Source: Chloroflexota bacterium
Lineage (GTDB): Bacteria; Chloroflexota; UBA6077; JACCZL01
Direction of reading: 5' to 3'
NCBI GenBank assembly: GCA_020850535.1
Contig: JADZEM010000006.1
Coordinates: 1 to 45,044 of the forward strand
DNA length: 45,044 nt
Position numbers and translations under genes: made by a program
Shown here: positions 7,034 through 15,867 of the stretch, one piece after another
Numbering within the stretch: the first letter of the stretch is position 1
How the letters are laid out: each line of letters begins with the position of its first letter
Notes under the pieces: generated by a model
Database searches by the model: none
What the model was told of the DNA's origin: nothing
What the model saw: the letters and a program-made list of their open reading frames with translations, nothing else

Positions 7034-8398
7034 ATGGTCTTCAGCCCGATTCCCACGTCCGAGCTGATCCAGCAGGATCGCGAGCATCTGATCCACCCGC
7101 TCTACCATCCAGACGAGCACGAGTCGCCCATCATCTTTGCCCAGGGCAAGGGCGCGATCCTCACAGACGTTGAGGGCCACGAGTACATCGACGGCCTCTC
7201 CTGTCTCTGGAACGTCGCCGTTGGGCACGGACGCACCGAGCTGGCCGAGGCCGGCGGGCAGCAGCTTCAGACCCTCGCCTACGCCAGCAACTACACAGGC
7301 TTCTCGAACATCCCGGCCATTCAGCTCGCCAGTGAGCTGATGAAGGTGGTCTACCCGAATCTGCGGGCCGTCTACTTCACAAGCGGCGGCGCGGAGTCGA
7401 ACGACTCGGCCTTTAAGACGGTCCGTTTCTACTGGAAGGCGAAGGGCAAGACCGACAAGACCAAGATCATCTCGCGCCAGTGGGGCTACCACGGCGTGAC
7501 CATCGGCGCGATGAGCGCGACGGGCATCCCGTCGTACCACAAGAACTTCGGTCCGATGGTGCCCGGCCACATCCACATCCCGGCCCCGTACTACTACCGC
7601 GCCGACACCACGGCGAACTGGGAGGAGTACGGCGTCGAGGCCGCGAACGAGCTTGAGAAGGCGATCCTGGCCGAGGGTCCGGATACCGTCGCGGCGTTCA
7701 TCGCCGAGCCGGTCCAGGGCGCTGGCGGCGTGATCCCACCCCCGCCGACCTACTTCCCGCGCATCCGCGAGATCTGCGACAAGTACGACGTGCTCTTCAT
7801 CGCGGACGAGGTCATCACGGGTTTCGGGCGCACCGGCAAGTGGTTCGCGCTGGAGCACTGGGGCGTTCAGCCCGATATCCTGAGCTTCGCCAAGGCGATC
7901 ACCAGCGGCTACCTGCCGCTCGGCGGCATCGTCCTGTCGGAGAAGATCCACCAGACGATCTTGGACGTCCCGGCTACCGAGAAGTGGATGCACGCGTACA
8001 CCTACTCCGGGCACCCGACCTGCTGTGCGGTCGGGCTGGCGAACCTCCGCATCATGGTGGAGGAGAAGCTGCCGGAGCGGGCGGCGGTCCTGGGCGAGCG
8101 GCTGCTCGAAGGCTTCAAGCAGTACACCGACCACCCGGCTGTCGGCGATGTGCGGGGCCTTGGTCTGATGGCAGCCATCGAGCTGGTGTCCGACAAGAAG
8201 ACCAAGGCGGCCTTCCCGGCCTCGGCGAAGGTCGCGGACCGGCTGGCGCAGGAGTTCCGGGCGCGCGGACTTTACACCCGTGCGCGCGGCGAGGTCATCA
8301 TGATGGCGCCGCCGCTGATGATCCCTGAGGAGACGCTGGACAAGGCCGTCAAGATCATCGGCGACTCCATCGACGCGGTCTACCGGGCCGTCAAGTAG
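7034..8398 (+). CDS. class III PLP-dependent aminotransferase
   Basis: A 454-residue fold-type I enzyme of the omega-aminotransferase group, which includes beta-alanine/taurine/putrescine-pyruvate transaminases. It would move an omega or primary amine to pyruvate or an oxoacid. FTSGGAESND (115-124) binds the PLP phosphate, Asp258 in ADEVITGFGRTG contacts the pyridine nitrogen, and Lys287 in SFAKAITSGYLPLGG forms the Schiff base. Length is normal and all key residues are present. The ATG at 7034 follows GGAG by eight bases; the frame upstream is antisense to larB. Substrate cannot be told from sequence. It is followed 10 bases later by the folD-like gene, so the two are probably in one operon. 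Confidence 0.9.
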   Translation: MVFSPIPTSELIQQDREHLIHPLYHPDEHESPIIFAQGKGAILTDVEGHEYIDGLSCLWNVAVGHGRTELAEAGGQQLQTLAYASNYTGFSNIPAIQLASELMKVVYPNLRAVYFTSGGAESNDSAFKTVRFYWKAKGKTDKTKIISRQWGYHGVTIGAMSATGIPSYHKNFGPMVPGHIHIPAPYYYRADTTANWEEYGVEAANELEKAILAEGPDTVAAFIAEPVQGAGGVIPPPPTYFPRIREICDKYDVLFIADEVITGFGRTGKWFALEHWGVQPDILSFAKAITSGYLPLGGIVLSEKIHQTILDVPATEKWMHAYTYSGHPTCCAVGLANLRIMVEEKLPERAAVLGERLLEGFKQYTDHPAVGDVRGLGLMAAIELVSDKKTKAAFPASAKVADRLAQEFRARGLYTRARGEVIMMAPPLMIPEETLDKAVKIIGDSIDAVYRAVK

Positions 8399-8408
8399 GA
8401 GCCGTCCA

Positions 8409-9260
8409 CTGACCGCCACACTCTTGCAGGGACGTCCGGTCGCGGATGCGATCTGGGCCGACGTCGAGCGCCGAGCCGCCGTCCTTCGGGATGGCGGCTC
8501 GCCTGCGCTGACGCTGGCGATCGTCGAGGCGGCCGACGATCCCGCTTCGGCGGCCTACCTGCGGCAGATTCAGCGGCTGTTCGAGCGGCACGGCCTCCTG
8601 ACCGCCCGCCACAAGCCGGCCGAGCCGACGCAGACGGCCCTCAACAGCCTGCTCGAACGGCTGTCCGGCGACGCCGCCGTGCACGGCATCCTGTTGACCC
8701 AGCCGCTGCCGGCAGGCCTCAACCTGGAGGCAGCGCTGCGCCATCTCTCACCTGAGAAGGATGTCGAGGGCGTTCACCCCTGGAACGCCGGCTCGCTGGC
8801 CCAGGGTCGTCCGAAGCTGGTCCCCAGCACGCCCCTGGCCGGCATGGAGATCCTCGCGGCGAACGGCGTCGAGCTACGCGGGAAGCATGCCGTCGTCGTC
8901 GGTCGCAGCCCGATCGTCGGTCGGCCGCTGATTCAGCTCCTGCTGCTGGCCGACGCCACCGTCACGATCTGCCACACCCGGACCGTCGATCTGCCGAGCG
9001 TCACCCGTCAGGCCGATGTGCTGCTGCTGGCGGCCGGCCGCGCCGACCTGATCGACGGCACGATGGTCCGGCCGGGGGCGGTAGTCGTGGACTTCGGCAT
9101 CAACGTCCTGGGCGATAAGCTCGTCGGCGACGCGGCCTTTGACAGCGTGTGCGACGTGGCTGGCAGCATCACGCCGGTGCCCGGCGGCGTCGGACCGGTC
9201 ACCAACGCGGTGCTGGCCCGCAACCTGGTGCAACTCGCGGAGCTGGCCGCCGGCGGCTGA
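8409..9260 (+). CDS. folD: FolD homologue (methylene-THF dehydrogenase/cyclohydrolase family) with altered active site
   Basis: A 283-residue FolD-family protein; the family interconverts methylene-, methenyl- and 10-formyl-tetrahydrofolate. The Rossmann half is intact: VVVGRSPIVGRPL (162-174), ICHTRT (187-192), SITPVPGGVGPVT (253-265). The folate half departs from the family. In the S-x-x-Y-x3-K motif the lysine needed for cyclohydrolase is Ile54 (SAAYLRQI); the Gln of QLPLP is Thr97 (LTQPLP); KDVDG is KDVEG (Glu120). The dehydrogenase may survive but cyclohydrolase is doubtful. Start: AGGAG at 8397-8401 is seven bases before a CTG at 8409 whose reading LTATLLQGRPVA matches FolD N-termini. 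A TTG at 8424 is the alternative. Confidence 0.82.
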   Translation: MTATLLQGRPVADAIWADVERRAAVLRDGGSPALTLAIVEAADDPASAAYLRQIQRLFERHGLLTARHKPAEPTQTALNSLLERLSGDAAVHGILLTQPLPAGLNLEAALRHLSPEKDVEGVHPWNAGSLAQGRPKLVPSTPLAGMEILAANGVELRGKHAVVVGRSPIVGRPLIQLLLLADATVTICHTRTVDLPSVTRQADVLLLAAGRADLIDGTMVRPGAVVVDFGINVLGDKLVGDAAFDSVCDVAGSITPVPGGVGPVTNAVLARNLVQLAELAAGG

Positions 9261-9327
9261 ACCGATGGGCAGCCCCGGGTCGGGCCGTCTCCAGCGCAGA
9301 ATTGATGCGCGGTCGCTGCTCGCGACG

Positions 9328-9333
9328 TACCAT
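9328..9333 (+). promoter_or_regulatory. possible -10 box before the M28 peptidase gene
   Basis: TACCAT with TTGATG at 9302-9307 upstream (20-bp spacer), and an AGGAGG ribosome site just downstream at about 9341. Weak match. Confidence 0.3.
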
Positions 9334-9358
9334 TGCGAGCAGGAGGCACCCAGGCGCC

Positions 9359-10681
9359 ATGCATCGGTTGACCGCGCTTTCGCTCGCCGCGTTGACGGCC
9401 TTGACCCTCGCCTATGGCACGGTCACAGCAGCACCTGCCGCCCCGATCACGACCGATTTGGCGCGGGCTGCTGTCGCCGGCCTTGCCGCCGAGGCGTCGG
9501 CGGCCCAGGCTGACGCCTTCGAGGTTCGCGCCGAGAACACGCCGACCTTCAGCGGCGTGGCCGCCAACCAGCACGTCCAGGCGCTGGCTGTCACCATCGG
9601 CAGCCGGCCGGCCGGCGCGGCCGTGCAGGATCAGACCCATCAGTACCTGTTGAGTCAGCTCCAGGCGATGGGCTACCAGGCGGAGCTGCAGAGCTTCCCG
9701 ATCACCGCGTACCAGGATCGCGGATCGCGGCTGGCGGTCTCCGCGACCGGCACGTCGGTGGACGTGAACACGATCCAGTACTCGATTGGCGGCGACGTGC
9801 AGGGCGTGCTGGTCGAGGCCGGGCTTGGCCGTCCCGAGGAGATGGAAGCGGCCGGGGTGGCCGGCCGGATCGTCCTGGTCAACCGGGGCGACATTCGCTT
9901 CGTGGACAAGGTGAACGCAGCCACGGCAGCCGGCGCCCTGGGCGTCGTCATCGCCAACAACCAGCCGGGCAACTTCAACGGCAGCCTGATCGGCACGTCC
10001 ACGATCCCGGCTGTCAGCGTCTCGCAGGCGGACGGCGAGACGTTGCGGCAAGTGGCACAGGCGGGCGGCTCGGTGCAGATCACGGTGGACGCATCGGTCG
10101 CCCAGACGACCGGCGCGAACGTCGTAGCGACGCGCCCGGGCGGACCGCGGACCCTGGTGGTCGGCGCACACATCGACTCGGTGTCGGCCGGCCCGGGTGC
10201 GAACGACAACGGCTCGGGGACGGCCGTCATGCTGGAGCTTGCCCGCGTGATGGCGTCCCGCCCGACGCCATTCACGCTCAAGTTCGTCGGCTTCGACGCC
10301 GAGGAGATCGGGCTTGTTGGCAGCAACTACTACGTGTCGCAACTGTCCGAGGCCGAGCGACGCAGCGTCGTCGGCATGATCAACCTGGACATGGTCGGCG
10401 TGGGCACAGAGAGCCGTGTCGGCGGGTCAGACGGCATGGTTCGCCTCGCGCGCGCAGCCGCGACGGCGGTCGGCCTGCCGGTGGGCGAGATGGGCGAGGC
10501 CGGCGCCAGCGATCACGCCTCGTTCATCCGGGCCGGCATGCCGGCCCTCTTTATCTACCGCTCGAACGACCCAAACTACCACTCTCCGAACGACCGTGCT
10601 GAGTACATCGATCCGGCCAACCTCCAGATCGCCGGCCAGCTTGCGCTGGACGTGATCTCGGCGCTGGAACGCGGTGAGTAG
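9359..10681 (+). CDS. secreted M28 family zinc aminopeptidase with PA domain
   Basis: A 440-residue exported peptidase removing N-terminal amino acids from peptides outside the cell. Residues 1-25 are a signal peptide. A protease-associated domain spans about 135-240. The peptidase domain carries the full co-catalytic zinc set: His271 (GAHIDS), bridging Asp283 (GANDNGSG), general base Glu315 with Glu316 (DAEEIG), Asp344 (NLDMVG) and His408 (YHSPND). The ATG at 9359 was chosen because it immediately precedes the signal peptide. AGGAGG lies about 12 bases upstream. An acylphosphatase gene follows within seven bases, so this may be the first gene of a four-gene run ending at 12852. Confidence 0.92.
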   Translation: MHRLTALSLAALTALTLAYGTVTAAPAAPITTDLARAAVAGLAAEASAAQADAFEVRAENTPTFSGVAANQHVQALAVTIGSRPAGAAVQDQTHQYLLSQLQAMGYQAELQSFPITAYQDRGSRLAVSATGTSVDVNTIQYSIGGDVQGVLVEAGLGRPEEMEAAGVAGRIVLVNRGDIRFVDKVNAATAAGALGVVIANNQPGNFNGSLIGTSTIPAVSVSQADGETLRQVAQAGGSVQITVDASVAQTTGANVVATRPGGPRTLVVGAHIDSVSAGPGANDNGSGTAVMLELARVMASRPTPFTLKFVGFDAEEIGLVGSNYYVSQLSEAERRSVVGMINLDMVGVGTESRVGGSDGMVRLARAAATAVGLPVGEMGEAGASDHASFIRAGMPALFIYRSNDPNYHSPNDRAEYIDPANLQIAGQLALDVISALERGE

Positions 10682-10687
10682 CGGCCG

Positions 10688-11041
10688 GTGACCGCGGGCC
10701 CGGCCGGCTCCGGCGGCCCTCACAGCCCCGGCCGGCTCGACGTGTGGGGACAATCTCGGGTGCATGTCTGGGTCAGCGGTCGGGTCCAGGGCGTCGGGTT
10801 CCGCTTCGCGACGGTCGAGACGGCCCAACTGCTCGGGCTCGGCGGGTGGGTTCGCAACCTGGGGGACGGACGGGTGGAAGCCGTCTTTGAGGGTCCGGCC
10901 GCCGTCGTGGCGAAGGCCGTCGCGTGGTGCCATCGCGGACCTGCCGGCTCGTGGGTCTCCGATATCGAAACCCGTCCCGAGCAGCCCATCGGCGAGTCGA
11001 GCTTCCGCACCCGCCCGACTGACTACGCCGGGGAGGGATGA
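10688..11041 (+). CDS. acyP: acylphosphatase
   Basis: Hydrolyses acyl phosphates such as acetyl or carbamoyl phosphate. The signature VSGRVQGVGFR holds the phosphate-binding loop and catalytic Arg, and GWVRNLGDGRVEAVFEG supplies the catalytic Asn. The domain needs about 90 residues; as given, the protein has 117, with a Gly/Pro-rich N-terminal extension. A shorter start at the GTG beginning VHVWVSG (about 10760) is possible. The stop overlaps the next gene's ATG by four bases (ATGA), so the two are co-translated. Confidence 0.88.
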   Translation: MTAGPAGSGGPHSPGRLDVWGQSRVHVWVSGRVQGVGFRFATVETAQLLGLGGWVRNLGDGRVEAVFEGPAAVVAKAVAWCHRGPAGSWVSDIETRPEQPIGESSFRTRPTDYAGEG

Positions 11042-11841
11042 TGCGCGCGAAGCCGGCCGCCCTGCTGCCCGGCGCGGAAGCGTTCGAGTTCCCTGGCCAC
11101 AGCGACCTGGGGGTCGTCCTGATTCACGGCTTCACGGGTGCGCCGGCCGAGATGCGGCCGGTTGGCGAGTACCTCGCGCAGCACGGGGTTGCGTCGGTCG
11201 GCGTGCGCTTGCGGGGCCACGGCACGCACCCGAACGATATGCTCGGGTGCTCCTACGGGGACTGGGTGGCGGACGTCGAAGCGGTGGTGGACGATCTGCT
11301 GACTCGCTGCGAACGGGTTGTGCTGGTCGGCCTCTCGATGGGGGGCACGCTGGCATTGAACGTGGCGGCGCGCCACGCCGATGATCCGAGGATCGCAGGG
11401 GTCGTCCCGATCTGTGCGCCACTCGTCCTGGATGACTGGCGGCTGGGGCTTGTCAAGTACGTCGCGCGCGTCGTGCGCTGGCAGGGTTGGGGACTGCCCG
11501 ACATCAAGGACCGAGCCGGCTGGGATCGCCACGTCGGGTATCGGCGCTTTCGGCTCACGGCGCTCGCGGAGCTGATCGCGCTGATGCGTGAGACGCGCGC
11601 CCTGCTGTCAGGCGTCCGGCAACCGCTCCTGGTGCTCCAGGCGACCGACGACCACGTCGTTCCGCCACGCAACGCCCAGTTGATTCACGACGGCGTGAGC
11701 AGCGCGGATCGGGGCGTGATGTTGCTGGACAATTGCTATCATGTGGTGACGGTCGATCACGCCGCCGATCGAGTCAGCGCGGCGACACTCCAGTTTGTGG
11801 AGCGTCTCGCCGGCCGTCCGGCCCCGCTGCCGAGCGTGTGA
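11038..11841 (+). CDS. alpha/beta hydrolase, Est30-type carboxylesterase
   Basis: A 267-residue serine hydrolase likely cleaving short-chain carboxyl esters or monoacylglycerols in the cytosol. The oxyanion-hole motif is HGFTGAP (30-36). The nucleophile elbow GLSMGG places Ser100. The acid is Asp204 or Asp205 (TDDHVVPP), and the base is His235 (NCYHVVTVD). That spacing and the CYHVVTVD ending match the Geobacillus Est30 family. GGGGAGGG just before the start is a strong ribosome site inside the acylphosphatase gene. Second gene of an overlapping pair. Confidence 0.87.
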   Translation: MMRAKPAALLPGAEAFEFPGHSDLGVVLIHGFTGAPAEMRPVGEYLAQHGVASVGVRLRGHGTHPNDMLGCSYGDWVADVEAVVDDLLTRCERVVLVGLSMGGTLALNVAARHADDPRIAGVVPICAPLVLDDWRLGLVKYVARVVRWQGWGLPDIKDRAGWDRHVGYRRFRLTALAELIALMRETRALLSGVRQPLLVLQATDDHVVPPRNAQLIHDGVSSADRGVMLLDNCYHVVTVDHAADRVSAATLQFVERLAGRPAPLPSV

Positions 11842-11844
11842 CCG

Positions 11845-12852
11845 ATGTGGCCGTTGCCATCTGCCGATTCTCTGACTCCGACGGTGTCCATGTTCGCCCT
11901 TGAGAACCCGCTTACCGTACGACGCATGGTCACGGCCGGCGCCACGATTCTCGGCCTTGCCGGGCTGCTCGCCGCCCTTGGCGAATACGGCCACCGCCAG
12001 ATCACGCGCTCGCACCGCACCGACTTTCGCGATGACCCCGGCCGCTGGGGCCTGAACGACGCGCAAGAGATCGACCTGACGACCCGCGACGGCGTGCGGC
12101 TGCACAGCTGGGTGTTCCGCTCGCCGGAGTCAGTCGGGTCGGTCATCGTGCTGCACGGCCACGGCGGGAACAAGCACACGGTCCTGCCGCTGGCGCGCAT
12201 GCTCTACCCACGGTACAACGTGCTACTGCTCGACCATCGCGGCCACGGCGACAGCGACGGTCTCCGCACCACTATCGGCTACGAGGAGCGGCTCGACGTG
12301 CATGCCGCCGTCGAGTATCTGCTGGAACAGGGGCTGGGGCCGGTCGGCATCTACGGCATGTCGATGGGCGGCGCGACGGCGATCCTGGCCGCCGCCGAGG
12401 ATCGGCGCATCTCCGCGGTGGTCGCAGACAGCCCGTATGCCCGGCTGCGCTGGGCGGTTGGGCAGGTGGCCCGACTGCGCGGGTACCCGGGCTTCATCGC
12501 GCCCGGCATCGCCTGGATCGGCTGCTTCGCGACGGCGTTCCACCTGCGGAACAGCATGGCCTCGTTTGACCCCGTCGAGGTGGTGGATCAGATCGCGCCA
12601 CGTCCACTGCTGCTGATGCACGGCACAGACGACGAGATCATCCCCGTTGTCAGCGCCCGCATCCTGTATGAGAAGGCTGGCGCGCCGAAGGAGCTGTGGC
12701 TCCAGGACGGACTCAAGCACTGTCGCGCGCTCGACGAGTGCTTCGACGAGTTCAGCCGTCGGGTCGTCGCGTTCTACGACCGCTGGCTGGCAGCGCCAGA
12801 GCACGGCGCGCCGCCCGCTCGGCCGGCCGGCGCCGCGACCAGCTCAGGCTAG
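11845..12852 (+). CDS. membrane-anchored alpha/beta hydrolase
   Basis: A 335-residue hydrolase of the YqkD/BEM46-like group. Residues about 28-46 (VTAGATILGLAGLLAALG) form one membrane anchor; the catalytic domain is probably outside or at the membrane face. HGHGGNK (104-110) is the oxyanion region, GMSMGG gives Ser173, TDDEIIP gives Asp262/263, and GLKHC gives His292. It starts four bases after the previous gene. A second start at 11890 (MFALENP) is equally plausible. Its stop codon shares the palindrome CTAG with the stop of the opposite-strand gene, so the two genes overlap tail to tail. Substrate unknown. Confidence 0.82.
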   Translation: MWPLPSADSLTPTVSMFALENPLTVRRMVTAGATILGLAGLLAALGEYGHRQITRSHRTDFRDDPGRWGLNDAQEIDLTTRDGVRLHSWVFRSPESVGSVIVLHGHGGNKHTVLPLARMLYPRYNVLLLDHRGHGDSDGLRTTIGYEERLDVHAAVEYLLEQGLGPVGIYGMSMGGATAILAAAEDRRISAVVADSPYARLRWAVGQVARLRGYPGFIAPGIAWIGCFATAFHLRNSMASFDPVEVVDQIAPRPLLLMHGTDDEIIPVVSARILYEKAGAPKELWLQDGLKHCRALDECFDEFSRRVVAFYDRWLAAPEHGAPPARPAGAATSSG

Positions 12853-13331
12853 CGCGCCGCGGACCGCGCCGAGCGGGCGATCATGGTGTCGGCCAGCCAG
12901 CCGCCTGCAAACCCGCCGATCAGGTGGATCAGGTCGCCGAGGATCAGGCCGCCCATGTCCATCGGACCAAGCACCTGGTGGCCGTACTTCGTGGCGAGGT
13001 CGATCTCGGCGTACGCCTTGATCGACGCCCCGACGACGATGAAGATCACCGCCATCGCGATGCCCTGGACCGCGCCCATCCGGCCAGCAATCCGCCCTGC
13101 CACGAACGCCCCGATGAACATCGCGATGAACATCAGCGCGGCCCGCGCTCCGAGGTTCGTCTCCAGCGTCTCGGCGGTCACCGCGCCGAGGATCCAGGCC
13201 AGCGCCACCGTCACCACCGTGCCGACCAGCACCCCGCGCCACGAGATGACGCTGACGAGGCTGCTGTTCTCCTCCTCGGGCGAAGCGTCGATCTGCCGCT
13301 CTGGAGCGACCGGCGGAATAGTCTGTGACAT
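12849..13331 (-). CDS. four-helix integral membrane protein, unknown function
   Basis: A 160-residue protein with a polar N-terminus (1-30) and four hydrophobic helices: about 33-52 (VLVGTVVTVALAWILGAVTA), 63-84 with the AGRIAGRMG glycine motif, 87-105, and 125-148 (GGLILGDLIHLIGGFAGGWLA). Small-residue-rich helices and the repeated GxxxG pattern resemble TIGR04086/YrzE-type small membrane proteins, but assignment is tentative. GGAG lies about ten bases before the ATG. The gene stands alone on this strand, convergent with the hydrolase and divergent from etfB. Confidence 0.72.
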   Translation of the reverse strand: MSQTIPPVAPERQIDASPEEENSSLVSVISWRGVLVGTVVTVALAWILGAVTAETLETNLGARAALMFIAMFIGAFVAGRIAGRMGAVQGIAMAVIFIVVGASIKAYAEIDLATKYGHQVLGPMDMGGLILGDLIHLIGGFAGGWLADTMIARSARSAAR

Positions 13332-13440
13332 GGAGTCTCCGTAAGGTCAGACTGCTGTCAGATCGTACCATGCGGCCCGTGCCGACTGGCGCGACGGTCC
13401 TGGCCCGGACAGCGTCGTTCGAGGCGGCGGATCGTGCCCA

Positions 13441-13449
13441 TGCTATCAT
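13441..13449 (+). promoter_or_regulatory. extended -10 promoter of the etf operon
   Basis: TGC-TATCAT in the 245-bp divergent region, giving an untranslated leader of about 120 nt before etfB. No other element is recognised in this gap. Confidence 0.55.
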
Positions 13450-13576
13450 CCAACCAGATAGCGCGCGCCTGATACGTACCACGCGCAGTCCGCCGCGACG
13501 ATCCTCGGCAGACGTCAGGACGCAGGCGCGTCCCCTCCCTTCGCCCCAAGCCCCGCTATGTCGTCGGAGCAACTGG

Positions 13577-14365
13577 ATGAAGATTGTCGTCACGGTCAAG
13601 CAGGTTCCCGACCCGGACATCCCACCTACGCACTTCAAAGTCGATGAGGCTGCGCGCACGGTCGTGCCGCCGTCAGGGGTCGCGCCCGTCATGAACGGCT
13701 ACGATGGGAACGCGCTCGAAGCCGGCCTGCGGCTCAAGGAAAAGTACGGCGGCACCGTCACGGTCGTCACCATCGGTGCATCTGAGGCCCGCGACACGCT
13801 CAAGCGCGCGATTGCGATGGGCGCTGACGGGGCAGTCCACGTCAACGATCCGCAGCTTGCGAGCGCCGACAGCTCGACCATCGTTGCCACCCTGGCCGCT
13901 GCCATCAAGAAGATCGGCGAGTTCGACCTGATCCTCGCCGGCCGCCAGGCGAGCGACACCGACGCCGGCCAGGTGCCGCTCGGCGTCGCGGAGCTGCTCG
14001 GGCTGCCGTCCGTCGCACCGGTCATCGCCATCGAGCAGGCCGGCGCCGGCCTGAAGGTGAACCGGCTGGGCGACGACGGCTACGAGGTCGTCGAGGTCGG
14101 GTTGCCGGCCCTGCTGGCCGTCTCCAGCGAGATCGGCGAGCCGCGCTACCCGCCGTTGCGCGGGATCATGGCGGCCGGCCGCGCCAAGATCCCGGAGTGG
14201 ACGGCGGCGGACCTCGGCATCGATCCCGCGGCCACGAAGCGGTCGACGCTCCGGCGGCTCTACGTCGAGCAGCGCGAGGCGCGGGTCGAGCTGATCGAGG
14301 CCGACACGCCCGAAGAGGCCGGCGTCCAGCTTGCCAATCGCCTGCGCGACGCGAAACTGATCTAG
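13577..14365 (+). CDS. etfB: electron transfer flavoprotein beta subunit
   Basis: A 262-residue ETF beta subunit that, with EtfA, carries electrons from acyl-CoA and related dehydrogenases to the quinone pool. MKIVVTVKQVPDPD at the start, NGYDGNALEAGLRLKE, the AMP-binding-type GRQASDTDAGQVP (about 126-138) and the GLPALLAVSSEIGEPRYP loop are family hallmarks. The usual AMP/structural motifs are intact. GGAG lies nine bases upstream of the ATG. etfA follows after 44 bp with its own GGAG site. Confidence 0.95.
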   Translation: MKIVVTVKQVPDPDIPPTHFKVDEAARTVVPPSGVAPVMNGYDGNALEAGLRLKEKYGGTVTVVTIGASEARDTLKRAIAMGADGAVHVNDPQLASADSSTIVATLAAAIKKIGEFDLILAGRQASDTDAGQVPLGVAELLGLPSVAPVIAIEQAGAGLKVNRLGDDGYEVVEVGLPALLAVSSEIGEPRYPPLRGIMAAGRAKIPEWTAADLGIDPAATKRSTLRRLYVEQREARVELIEADTPEEAGVQLANRLRDAKLI

Positions 14366-14409
14366 CCGCCCGACGCCTCACGGCGCTCGCAACTCCTGGA
14401 GGAGAGCAG

Positions 14410-15396
14410 ATGTCTGAGAAGGGCGGCGTCCTGATCGTCGCCGAAACAGCCGAGGGCGGCCTCGCGCCGATCTCTGCCGAGCTGCTGGCGGCAGCGCAGC
14501 AACTCGCAGGGAGCCTCGGCGTCTCGACCACCGCCCTGCTGGTCGGCAGCGGCCTGGGTGCCGCCGCCGATGAGCTTGCCGCACTCGGTCCGGGCAGCGT
14601 CCTGGTGGCCGACGACGACCGGCTGGCTGATCTGCAGCCGGATGTCGTCGTCTCGACGCTCGCGGCGGCCGTCGCGGCCTGCGAGCCGAAGGTCGTGCTG
14701 TTTGGCCACACCAGCGCGTTCCGCGAGAGCGCCGTGCGCCTCGCGTACCGTCTGGGCGCGGCGATCACGACCGACGCGACCGCCGTCCGGGTGGAAGACG
14801 GCACTGTCGTCCTGACGAAGCCGGTCTACGGCGGGGCTGCCATCGCAGAGTACGCCAGCGACGGCCCGCTGACCATCGCCACCGTCCGGCCGCGCGTCTA
14901 CGAAGCCGTCACCGGCGGCGGCAGCGAGGCCGCCATCGAAGCCTTGACCCTGCCCGCCGACCTCGCCTCGCGGACGCGGGTGCTGGAGAACGTCCGCGAG
15001 GCCGCGTCGAGCGGTCCGCGCCTGAAGGATGCGAAGATCGTCGTGTCGGGTGGGCGTGGTGTGGGCGGCCCGGAGAACTGGCCGTCCGTCGAGGAGGCGG
15101 CAGCCGCGCTCGGGGCGGCCGTGGGCGCGACCCGCGCCGTCACGGATGCCGGCTGGGTGCCGCCGACCCATCAGGTCGGCCTGACCGGCACGACGATCTC
15201 GCCAGATCTGTACGTGACCGTGGCCATCTCGGGAGCCGTCCAGCACATCGCAGGCTGCTCCGGCTCGCGCAACATCGTGGCGATCAACAAGGATCCGGAC
15301 GCCAACATCTTCCGCCACGCCCGCTTTGGCGTGGTCGGTGACTATGCGAAGGTGCTGCCGGCCTTCACGCGCCGAGTGAAGGAGCTGCGGGGTTAG
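14410..15396 (+). CDS. etfA: electron transfer flavoprotein alpha subunit
   Basis: A 328-residue ETF alpha subunit; its C-terminal half holds the catalytic FAD. The FAD-binding region runs from [13 protein letters not shown] (about 213-225) through [20 protein letters not shown] to [25 protein letters not shown]. The usual QVGQTGK motif reads QVGLTGT here. That is a change at the residues that tune FAD, though the fold looks intact. The ATG at 14410 follows GGAGGAGAGCAG. A small lipoprotein gene starts four bases after the stop, so it is in the same transcript. Confidence 0.95.
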   Translation: MSEKGGVLIVAETAEGGLAPISAELLAAAQQLAGSLGVSTTALLVGSGLGAAADELAALGPGSVLVADDDRLADLQPDVVVSTLAAAVAACEPKVVLFGHTSAFRESAVRLAYRLGAAITTDATAVRVEDGTVVLTKPVYGGAAIAEYASDGPLTIATVRPRVYEAVTGGGSEAAIEALTLPADLASRTRVLENVREAASSGPRLKDAKIVVSGGRGVGGPENWPSVEEAAAALGAAVGATRAVTDAGWVPPTHQVGLTGTTISPDLYVTVAISGAVQHIAGCSGSRNIVAINKDPDANIFRHARFGVVGDYAKVLPAFTRRVKELRG

Positions 15397-15400
15397 GCGC

Positions 15401-15748
15401 ATGCCTGGAACGACGCGGCGGGGAGGGTTGCTCTCCCGCCGCGGGGCGTGCGCTCGCCTGGTTGCCCTCAGCTGGACGCTGGCGGCCTGCCGACAGGACA
15501 CCCGACCGGCACAGCTTCGGGGACTGGTGGTGGACGTTCGCATCGCGACGTTCACCCAGATCCAGGGGTTCTCGCTGCGAACGGATGATGGCTCGGTCTA
15601 CGAGCTGATCGTCGAGGGCGACGTCGGGATCTCGCCCGGCCATCTCCGCGAGCACATGCTCCTGGGCGAGCCGGTCATCGTGACAGTGCGCTACGCCGAC
15701 GATCTTCAGATCGCCACTCGCGTGGACGACGCCGAGGCCGCGCCATAG
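15401..15748 (+). CDS. small lipoprotein of unknown function
   Basis: A 115-residue protein whose N-terminus has basic residues, a hydrophobic stretch and the lipobox LAAC (Cys30), so it should be lipid-anchored outside the membrane. After that, the 85-residue beta-rich domain (GLVVDVRIATFTQIQGFSLRT..., then HLREHMLLGEPVIVTVRY) looks like a small OB or beta-barrel fold; related sequences are known in this bacterial group only as hypothetical proteins. It begins four bases after etfA, suggesting co-expression, but no functional link to electron transfer is shown. Confidence 0.7.
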   Translation: MPGTTRRGGLLSRRGACARLVALSWTLAACRQDTRPAQLRGLVVDVRIATFTQIQGFSLRTDDGSVYELIVEGDVGISPGHLREHMLLGEPVIVTVRYADDLQIATRVDDAEAAP

Positions 15749-15787
15749 TACTCCACCGCGCAGAAGGCGGCGTCGTACCCATCATCC

Positions 15788-15867
15788 CGAGCGGAGCGAG
15801 CGTGCGAGCGCAGTCCAGGGATCTTCCCCTGGACACCCCTGCGAGGAAGATCCCTCCGCTCCGCTCG
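15788..15867. repeat. intergenic nested-hairpin repeat (REP-like)
   Basis: Outer arms CGAGCGGAGCGAG (15788-15800) and CTCCGCTCCGCTCG (15854-15867), inner arms GGGATCTTCC (15818-15827) and GGAAGATCCC (15845-15854), and a core CCAGG...CCTGG pair. It occupies the 211-bp gap between two convergent genes and could stop transcription from both sides. No coding sequence is visible. Confidence 0.6.

Noticed and set aside
13332-13576. Search for a riboswitch or small RNA in the leader of etfB.
   Set aside because: Apart from the extended -10 at 13441, no conserved motif or strong hairpin was found.
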